Source of the DNA: Lithobates sylvaticus | Lineage: Eukaryota > Chordata > Amphibia > Anura > Ranidae | Assembly (NCBI GenBank): GCA_028564925.1 | Contig: CM053034.1 | Location: forward strand, 150,410,052-150,474,051 | DNA: 64,000 nt | Reading direction: 5' to 3' | Shown: piece after piece, positions 56,573 to 64,000 of the stretch | Numbering within the stretch: the stretch's first letter is position 1 | Layout: every line of letters starts with the position of its first letter | Position numbers and translations under genes: made by a program | Notes under the pieces: model-generated | Told to the model about the DNA's origin: nothing | Seen by the model: only the letters and a program-made list of their open reading frames with translations | Databases searched by the model: none

Positions 56573-57508
56573 AGCATAAATCCACTTTTGTTGAGAAAAA
56601 GAAAAACATTCCCCTCTGTCTGATCTATGTACATTGCAAGGATTATAATAACCTTTGTTGCAGAGTCCTACCTTTTGTTATTATGTTACTCTGTTCCCCT
56701 GTGATGAGTGGGTCTAATGGGAGCGGTTTCATAATTATCTATCAGCTGTGCACCTGCACAGCACTAATGAGGAAATCTGCTAGGCCTGCATCCTAGCATG
56801 TTCCTACAGGCAGTATCTCACCAAAAATGACATTTTTGTTGCAGGGAATGTCTGAAATCTGACTTGTATCTTAGGGCTTCTTCACACGAACATGTCCGTG
56901 TATGGAGCCCCCTCTGCTCAGCGGGGAATCGCTCCATCGATCCCCGCTGAGCAGGTAGATGACAGGTCTGTCTCTGCACACTGTGCAGGGATGGACTTGT
57001 CAGAGCGCCGCTCTCCCCTATGGGGGATCGGATGAAGACGGACTGTAGAGTCCGTTTTCATCCAATCCGCAGACGAATGGAAAAGTAGGGTTTTCCTCCG
57101 TCACACTTTTTCGAATCGGTGCGGGCTGGATGTCAGCGGACAAGTCACCACTGACATCCGTCTCTCGATAGAGGTCTATGGAGCGTCCGTTCAGGTCCGC
57201 TTAAAAAACTGACAGGTGTGCCTGAATGGATCGTTCGTGTGAAAGAGGCCTTAGGCAGACTTCTAGGGAAATTGGTGAGCCAATCACACAAGCAGAATAT
57301 TATGTTTCTGGGGGTGGCCAGTACACACTTTGTGTGCAGAACAACTCCAGGTAGCCATAATGCACTGCATTTACAGAAAATTACAGATTGAAAAGGAAAG
57401 GTAACTTTTAATAACATGCAATTGCAATATGACTTGTGTTGCAATTGTATATGCTATATTATTTTTTCTTTATTTGATATTTTTTTCCCACAAAAGTGGA
57501 GTTACCCT
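56573..57508. mobile_element. TTAA MITE carrying a nested MITE
   Basis: Flanked by TTAA at 56,569-56,572 and 57,509-57,512. The left end AGCATAAATCCACTTTTGTT and the right end, inverted AGGGTAACTCCACTTTTGTG, are imperfect inverted repeats. Its centre is interrupted by the element at 56,874-57,253. Confidence 0.78.
56874..57253. mobile_element. Palindromic MITE with TTA flanks (Harbinger/Tourist-like)
   Basis: Starts GGGCTTCTTCACACGAACAT and ends with the inverse-like CGTTCGTGTGAAAGAGGCC, flanked on both sides by TTA. Several internal segments also pair (GAGCCCCCTCTGCTCAGCGG region, GATGTCAGCGGACAAGTC region). A 3-bp TTA duplication fits Harbinger-type MITEs. GC-richer than its host element. 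Confidence 0.7.
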
Positions 57509-57608
57509 TTAAGGTTTACGTCAAATGGACAGAGGAAATGCATTTAGCATATTATGCAATTGATTATACTTCTCTATACTGGTGTAACAAACAGTGGTCT
57601 CTATTTAA

Positions 57609-58640
57609 CTACTTCACCCCGAGCCTCATTTTGAGACTTGTTGTTTACAAGTTAAAATAATTTTTTTTTGCTAGAAAATTACTTAGAACCCCCAAACATT
57701 ATATATTTTTTTTCAGACACCCTAGAGAATAAAATGGCAGTCATTGCAATACTTTATGTCACACTGTCTTACAAGCGCTTTTTTTTTGGAAAAATTCCAC
57801 TTTTTTGAGTAAATAAATAAGACAACAGTCAAGTTAGTCCAATTTTTGTATATATTTTTAAAGATAATGTTACGCTGAATAAATTGATACCCAACATGTC
57901 ACGCTTCAAAATTGCGCACGCTCGTGGAATAGCAACAAACATAAAACTCTCCATTGGGGATATTTACACATTTCTTCAGGTTACCAGTTTTAAGTTACAG
58001 AGGAGGTCTAGAGCTAGAATTATTGTGTTCGCTCTAACGATCATGGCGATACCTCACACATGTTTGTTTTAGACACCATTTTCATATGCGGGCATGACTT
58101 ACATATGCGTTTGCTTCTGCACGCAAGCTCGGTGGGACAGGGAAGTTTAACATTTTTTTTTCCTTATTTATTTTATTTTTACACTGTCCTTTTAAAAAAA
58201 TAAATTGGGTCACTTTTATTCCAATTACAAGGAATGTAAACACCCCTTGTAATAGAAAAAAAGCATGACAGGACCTCTTAAATATGAGATCCAGGTGTTA
58301 CAAGGAATGTAAACACCCCTTGTAATAGAAAAAAAGCATGACAGGACCTCTTAAATATGAGATCCAGGGTCAAAAACACCTCAGATCTCATATTTACACT
58401 TTAATGCAATAAAAAAAAAAATCCCCTTTAAGAGCATTGGGCTGAAGTGAAATCTGAAGTGACATTTGCATCTAATGTTAGGGAGCCGAACGGGGGCCAT
58501 CTTCTCCTCACTCTGCATCCAGGCTCAGAGGGGGAAGGAAGGAATAGTCTCCGTCGCTACCGGTCCGTAAAGCATCGGAGATGACCGGAGTGCGGCAGAC
58601 CGTGGCCGATAAAAGTGATCTTGTTAGCATTTCCTAACTG
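57609..58640. mobile_element. TTAA-type MITE remnant
   Basis: Begins after TTAA (57,605-57,608) with CTACTTCACCCCGAGCCTCA. The interior carries the GGGGATATTTACACA and CCTCACACATG type blocks common to TTAA MITEs and a 73-bp duplication. The right terminus was not found, so the end is approximate. Confidence 0.45.
58227..58372. repeat. Perfect 73-bp tandem duplication
   Basis: The unit starting ACAAGGAATGTAAACACCCC occurs at 58,227 and 58,300 with no visible difference over 73 bases, so it is recent. Confidence 0.95.
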
Positions 58641-59070
58641 AATATTTTACTTAAAATTTTCTTCAGACTTGACCCCTCAGATTGTATGGAGCACACAAGA
58701 GGCCATAATTAGGGGTAAATTCATTAAAATTTTGTTCCAAATAAAAATACAATTTAAAGAAAAATTAAGCTACTGGAAAACAAATATGTGACCCTACACA
58801 TGTGCTACAAACAAATGTCTTCTCAATTTTTGCTTAAATAATTTTGTGACATGAAAACACTTATGTTAAGCATCTGAGGCAGAACAACAAATACGATGGA
58901 CCAAAAATTGCTTTTATGTCTACAATAACAAACCACACACTATACTTGCTAATATACTGTTCTAAACTGTAAACTTTAAACTTGATCCCATCACCCAACT
59001 AATCTATCTAACAAAATGACCAAGCTGATTATACAAATAATCCTATAAAAATCCTATAAATAATTTGAAG
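58641..59070. other. No recognisable feature
   Basis: AT-rich sequence with no supported feature. Confidence 0.5.
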
Positions 59071-59074
59071 GAGG

Positions 59075-59170
59075 ATGGAGATAAAACTGAAGGCGGCGGA
59101 GGCGAGGAGAGTGCTGGAGGATCTGAGCGCTGTGACCGGGAGACTGGGATCATGTTTGGAGTCTCTGGCG
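59075..59170 (+). CDS. Candidate first coding exon (unidentified)
   Basis: An ATG at 59,075 opens 32 codons (MEIKLKAAEARRVLEDLSAV... ending SCLESLA) and runs exactly to a consensus splice donor, GCG|GTAAGT at 59,171. The stretch is GC-rich with an amphipathic, helix-forming look, unlike the AT-rich sequence on both sides. I do not recognise the protein. It could be a real first exon of a host gene, a gene-capture scrap inside a repeat, or chance. No second exon was found before the LINE fragment that follows, and the sequence to 59,300 has no clear open frame. Confidence 0.3.
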
Positions 59171-59319
59171 GTAAGTTAGAATGTGTTGGAGAAATCGGTG
59201 AAGTGTCAGACGTATCTAACCCATAGTTTGAAGCCGATACAGACCGGGTTTACTCTGAAGGAGAATACATCAGGCGGTTTGGACACGGCTTTGCAGATGT
59301 AAGGCAGAAAACACACAAT

Positions 59320-59915
59320 GCCTGTTTGGACTTGTTCATAAATGACCTGGAGGATGGGGTAAACAGTTAAATCTCTGTATTTGTGGATGATACTAAGCTA
59401 AGCAGGGCAATAACTTCTCTGCAGGATGTGGAAACCTTGCAAAAAGATATGAACAAATTAATGGGGTTGGCAACTACATGGCAAATGAGGTTTAATGTAG
59501 AAAAATGTAAAATAATGCATTTGGGTGGCAAAAATATGAATGCGATCTATACTTTGGGGGGGAGAACCTCTGGGGGAATCTAGGATGGAAAAGGACCTGG
59601 GTGTCCTAGTAGATGATAGGCTCAGCAATGGCATGCAATGCCAAGGTGCTGCTATGAAAAGAAAACAGAATATTGGCATGCATTAAAAAGGGGATTAATT
59701 CCAGAGATAAAACGATAATTCTCCCGCTCTACAAGACTCTGGTCCGGCTGCACCTAGAGTATGCTGTCCAGTTCTGGGCACCAGTCCTCAGGAATGTTGT
59801 ACTGAAAATGGAGCGAGTACAAAGAAGGGCAATAAAGCTAATAAAGGGTTTGGAGGATATTAGTTATGAGGAAAGGTTGCATCAACACAGGGGACGTGCA
59901 GGGGGAGGGCTACAC
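59320..59915 (+). pseudogene. CR1/Jockey-type LINE RT fragment
   Basis: A degraded reverse-transcriptase end on the plus strand. LFINDLEDGV and ISVFVDDTKLSRAI (the FADD box changed to FVDD) are followed by WQMRFNVEKCKIMHLG, then in another frame LPLYKTLVRLHLEYAVQFWAP and VQRRAIKLIKGLEDISYEER. This is the typical order after the RT palm in CR1/Jockey-group elements. The endonuclease and both ends are absent. At least two frame changes or stops. Confidence 0.88.
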
Positions 59916-60300
59916 AGACATCCCAGATCACACAGCATGTGTACGCCCACCAGACTATGACCCCTGACCTAATCTGCCATATTGTTGGAGCCCAAAAGTA
60001 CATTAAATCAATATTAGCACCTGCACACTATCTCTCAACAAATTTCTCAGCAGTGTACAAGAATGGAATCATATTTTAAATATACAGTATATACTGTTAA
60101 TTGCATGTGCTGCACATAACTAACACGGGGGGGGGGGGGGGGTAATTTGAAATAGGATTACATTGGTAACATGTGAATAAGCAAATCACAATTCATTGGC
60201 ACCAACTTTTTATAGATTGAAATTGTATTTCTGTTACATACACAGTACCTATATAACCCCCTCAAAATGGGCAGGAAATTATTTCTGGATCAATAATTAA
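59916..60300. other. No gene; contains a 16-bp G run
   Basis: AT-rich sequence with a homopolymer of about 16 G at 60,127-60,142. Nothing else recognised. Confidence 0.6.
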
Positions 60301-60308
60301 AAAAAAAA

Positions 60309-60642
60309 TTAAAAAAGAGGGGACACGTTCCAGAGGTATGGCTTAAAGCTAATGGTGTCATTGAGGCCAGGTGGTACACTGGCCTGTAGCAAATATTTGC
60401 ACCTCATCACAAGTTGTAAAATCCTCTTATCAAAAGCTCTACCCCTGGGGTCTGGTGTAGTATGCTCCAGAGCATCAAATTTTATAACACTAGTGTCCCA
60501 TCTGTGGGATAAAGTGATATGCCTGCCAATCGGTGTAGAGAGTTTGTTATTTTTTGAATAGTATATGTGATCTTTAATCCTGTGCCTAAAAGGGTGCTTC
60601 ATTTTTCCTTTAAAAAAAATTTCCCACATATGCACAACATAT
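60309..60642 (-). pseudogene. Penelope GIY-YIG endonuclease, C-terminal part
   Basis: Minus strand: FRHRIKDHIYYSKNNKLSTP, IGRHITLSHRWD, ALEHTTPDPRGRAFDKRILQ and PPGLNDTISFKPYL. These match the downstream half of the GIY-YIG endonuclease that ends Penelope-like proteins (the R-H...E and GLN blocks). The preceding codons read VVYNMLCICGKFF, corresponding to the VVYLI-CPCG-YVG motif, with the YVG residues altered. The upstream part is displaced beyond the insertion at 60,652-62,212. Inactive. Confidence 0.82.
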
Positions 60643-60651
60643 TATATACAA

Positions 60652-62212
60652 CTATATGTAACAAAAAACTGCGCTGGACATGAACTCGTGAAAAAAGCAG
60701 CAATACCGCATGTGATATACAAGTCAGAAATACAAAAAGAAGGTTGCGCTATATATAGTGATAAAGGACTCCTAGAAATACTAGTAATGAAAAAAATTAA
60801 TATATATGAAAATAGCTGTGAAACAAATATACCAATGATGGTCAAATGCTAAAAAAAAAAAGAAAATTGAAAACCATAAACCATAAATACAACGAATCGA
60901 TATGGTGAATGGTTATGAAACATATACACCAATCATATCATATCAAGAAAAGCAGGCCCAAACCATGATGCTCCCACCACCATGTTTGACAGTGGGGATG
61001 GTGTGTTGAGGGTGAAGATAGCAAAAAATTCCACATAAGTGCTGTGCAGGAATGCTGATAAATCAAAATAACATCCGTGCAAAGAGTGACTTCTTGTGAG
61101 TGATCCCACCACCATCCAGATTTTAAGCTTACCAGCTGTTAGAAAAAAATGGGGCACCCTGCGGCTATAGCCCAGCCAAGGCGTTTTCCTCCTTGTTTAA
61201 AAAAAGAAAGAAAATTGAAAACCATAAACCATAAATACAACGAATCGATATGGTGAATGGTTATGAAACATATACACCAATCATATCATGTCAAGATATA
61301 CAGTTCATACATCTGTGTCAGTTCCACCACTGATCGATTGATTTTTCAGAGCCGCCAGGGACTTCCCCTCGCCAGGTAGTAAGTGTCCTGAGAGCCAAAA
61401 AGGAACCATGGGTGGGATCCAAAGGTTTATTTAAAAGAATGGCAATGGCGTGTATACATCCATATAGAGAAAAATCTTATTTTTAAAATTCGCAGCCCTC
61501 CGGCTGCAATAACACAAGCCCGTGCTTGTCCGGGACGTAGCGCGTGGTGACGTCAGCACGTCGCTCCTCCCAAAAAGGGATACGATTTTTCTCTATATGG
61601 ATGTATACACGCCATTGGCGTTCTTTTAAATAAACCTTTGGATCCCACCCATGGTCTGCCTTTTTCCTTTTTGGCTCTCGGGACACTTACTACCTGGCGA
61701 GGGGAAGTCCCTGGTGGCTCTGAAAGATCAATCGATCAGTGGTGGAACTGACACAGATGTTACGATCGGCTAGACGGAAGGGAAACAAGGAGGAAAAGGC
61801 CTTGGCTGGGCTATAGCTGCAGGTGCATTTTTTTCTAACAGCTGGTAAGCTTAAAATCTGGATGGTGGTGGGATCACTCGCAAGAAGTCACTCTTTGCAC
61901 GAATGTTATTTTGATTTACCAGCATTCCTGCACAGCACTTATGTGGAATTTTTTGCTATTTCACCCTATGAACTGTATATCTTGATATGATATGATTGGT
62001 ACCATCATTGATGTATATGTTTCATAACCATTCACCATATCCATTCGTTGCATTTATGGTTTATGGTTTTCAATTTTCTTTCTTTTCTTTTTAGCATTTG
62101 ACCATCATTGGTATATTTGTTTCACAGCTATTTTCATATATATATATTTTTTCATTACTAGTATTTCTAGGAGTCCTTTATCACTATATATAGCGCAACC
62201 TTCTTTTTATAG
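60652..62212. mobile_element. 1.56-kb palindromic insertion with 9-bp target duplication
   Basis: TATATACAA is present at 60,643-60,651 and 62,213-62,221, in the middle of the Penelope GIY-YIG coding region. The insert folds into one long inverted repeat with its centre near 61,530. The outer blocks TATAGTGATAAAGGACTCCT and GAATGGTTATGAAACATATA and the middle block TCCACATAAGTGCTGTGCAG all recur inverted. The left arm additionally repeats about 100 bases (60,860-60,960 and 61,200-61,310). It has no coding capacity. Penelope-type terminal repeats can lie in inverted arrangement, so it may be a Penelope derivative. Confidence 0.8.
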
Positions 62213-63529
62213 TATATACAATGCCTATGGTTTGACAATTCCCGTAATGCGGGATTGCATGAAGATAGATGGTTTGATTTTCATATATCCATGGGTAAAC
62301 CTTGCAAGTACCACATTTATAAGTCCCCCAAATATCACATTCTGAGTCCTGGTTTCTTGTGTCTTCAAAGTGACTCTTAGTGACCTTATCTCTGATTGAC
62401 CTGGACGGTCTTTTTTTTTTTTTTTTAAATAGAGTCAATCTTAAGAGGTACCAATGCCTCTGAAGGATCAGTCGAACCTGGGTATGTTGTCTATTAAGTG
62501 AAGTGGTCAGTCTGACTATGTCAGGCTATATTTAGTCTTTCCTTTTAAAGAGAACCTCTTCCCAGGAAAGTTTTTTTTAACCTTGTTAAAGGCCTTCTTG
62601 AGGCACCTACGATAATAGCCCCTTTGGATTAATATATCTCCCAGGGAATTTTTACCAATAAGTTATATCAGATACAACTTAACCGTATACAAATAAGTTA
62701 TATCAGATACAAGAGTTGGATTAGTTCTCTGTTTAATATGGGGAAACCCCTCTATTGATTGCTCTTATTCCATTGGCATATCTTCTTATATTATTGTTAG
62801 TTTTTTTCTTATGTAGGCACTATATGCTTTTCCAACTTGTGGGATCGGTTGGACTTCTTATGTGATTGATTCTTAACAACTTCAGTCTCAATAATTTTTG
62901 GTGAATATCTCCTTGTATGGTTTTGTTTCTATATATCCGTTTAGAAGGCATGTTTTAGCAATTTCCTTTAAACAAATACTTCTCTTATAGAGTTGCCTAT
63001 TGAAGATTCTTTGGCTGCCTCATCCTGACAGATTTTTGACAATTATATACCTGCATGCCTCCCCTAGAGAATGTCTACCCTCTTGGGCCTATGTTGCCTG
63101 GTTCTATTTATCAAGTAAGTCTACCTTGTAGTCATATGCAGCATTTAAGCATTCCTTCTTTTAGTTCGTGCTTATAACTTCTTAGACAATATTTATCTTT
63201 TTGTGGGGTCAGTTACACTTGACTCCAGATATTACACAAGCCTATCTTGGAACCATGGAATGCATTCATGTCTCTTGATTTCTCTATAATATAGTTTATC
63301 TATTTATCTATGTGCATTTTTTTGCCACTAGGCCATAGTCTTTGCAGTCTGCCTGCTGGGTTGCTTGGGGAAGACCCTGGGTGTCTGAACATGTTTGGTT
63401 TCCATCAACCACATTGTTGTTTTTGTAATTTAGAATGTCATATTGTTAATATTTCTATGTGTCTATTTCTTTATACTTTTTGGCTGTTATTTGCTTTTCA
63501 GAATCTATCCATCTTATTGTACAAACCCC

Positions 63530-63562
63530 CTGAAGAAGACTTTGAAAGTTGAAATACGTTGG
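63530..63562 (+). ncRNA. Possible hammerhead-ribozyme-like core
   Basis: CTGAAGA at 63,530-63,536 is followed by a short hairpin (ACTTT-G-AAAGT) and GAAA at 63,551-63,554, the order of the conserved hammerhead core CUGANGA / stem II / GAAA. Flanking ACCCC and GGGGT can pair. Penelope-like elements are known to carry hammerheads. The stem II register is poor and the cleavage-site strand was not located, so this is tentative. Confidence 0.25.
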
Positions 63563-64000
63563 GGTTCACGCTCTCATCCATAAGTCTTTGAATGACTTGA
63601 ATGAGATTCCTCTTCCCCCTTTTTTGATAATGGGCATGTATATGGACAGGTATTCTGTATGTATTTTAACAAATTTACATGGTTTTAAGATATTTGTACA
63701 ATAGCATTTTCTGTATTTTAATATAATTTAGTTTTTTTGGTGCCTTTAAAATCCTCTCCATAGTATTAATTTTGCATTTCCCAGGGCATTTGCCTGAGTC
63801 TAAAAATCATGGTCACTTAAGAAAATTAGACCGAGTATGAGTATATTGACTTAACGGGATACTACAAAGTAATAGTTTAGCATGAAGCAGGGTATTGTAC
63901 CTGCCCTGGGTTTCCAGTACAATGGTGTTCCTATAGAGCCATCGTTCTGTTTGATAATATGAATATCCAGGAACGTAATCTCATTTAGACTCTGTTCCAT

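Larger units (their letters stand above)
60300..64000 (-). mobile_element. Penelope-like element, degraded, continues off the right edge
   Basis: Minus-strand Penelope-type retroelement in pieces. The RT N-side is at 63,790-64,000 (NEITFLDIHIIKQNDGSIG, then in another frame NTLLHAKL and SIPLSQYTHTR). An RT-to-linker part lies at 62,560-62,650 (LIQRGYYRRCLKKAFNKV), continuing at 62,184-62,438 (RSIRDKVTKSHF, KCGTCKVYPWI, NCQTIGIVYTI). The GIY-YIG endonuclease end is at 60,309-60,642. The 62,650-63,790 stretch does not read as Penelope protein on this strand and may be a further insertion. Several breaks. The rest of RT lies beyond the window. Confidence 0.8.

Noticed and set aside
60127-60142. 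G-quadruplex regulatory element
   Set aside because: A single homopolymer G run in AT-rich DNA next to no promoter. It is more likely a simple repeat or sequencing-sensitive tract.
61483-61686. 67-codon minus-strand frame with a charged start
   Set aside because: It spans the centre of the large palindrome and is a by-product of it.
63310-63552. 80-codon plus-strand frame with hydrophobic segments
   Set aside because: No conserved motif, AT-rich codons, and it sits within the block interrupting a Penelope element. Membrane-like look is compositional.

Overview
The window looks like intergenic or intronic DNA from a large, repeat-rich amphibian genome, most likely an anuran. This is inference. 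The support is the mix of L1/Tx1-type LINEs, DIRS and Gmr1-like Gypsy elements, Penelope-like elements, a Tc1 transposon and many MITEs with TTAA or hAT-type ends. I find no tRNA, rRNA, CRISPR array or bacterial-type gene. I find no host protein gene I would defend, only one weak candidate exon near 59.1 kb.

Layout. 1-7.2 kb: DNA-transposon debris (part of a large TTAA element, a hAT MITE, palindromic and TTAA MITEs, and a 1.7-kb hAT-like element with a 34-bp tandem array). 7.4-14.5 kb: an old Gypsy fragment split by LINE-A, which keeps an uninterrupted 1,244-codon ORF2. 14.5-21 kb: DIRS fragments on both sides of a second old Gypsy fragment, itself invaded by a 2.7-kb element with a 14-bp target duplication that carries nested MITEs. 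21-23 kb: a palindrome-bearing hAT-like fragment. 23-38.7 kb: old LINE-B (+) is split by full-length LINE-C (-), which is split by a 5.1-kb TTAA element; a hAT MITE sits in the LINE-B tail. 39-42.7 kb: TTAA elements, one invaded by a Tc1 copy. 44.7-49.8 kb: LINE remnants and a palindromic hAT-like fragment split by a TTAA MITE. 50.4-55.8 kb: a young-looking, structurally whole Gmr1-like Gypsy element inserted in an AT microsatellite. 56-60 kb: MITEs, a duplication, the candidate exon and a CR1-like LINE scrap. 60.3-64 kb: a Penelope-like element (-), running off the window and split by a 1.56-kb palindromic insertion.

The elements do not form a pathway; they form a stratigraphy. Target-site duplications that I could read directly (TTAA, TA, 8-bp hAT type, 9-14 bp retroposon type) give the order of insertion. 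Most coding capacity belongs to three retroelements: LINE-A, LINE-C and the Gmr1-like element. The most unusual features are the integrase-before-RT order and SCAN-like Gag of the Gmr1-like element, the intact LINE-A ORF2, the four-layer nest at 23-38.7 kb, and several long inverted repeats.
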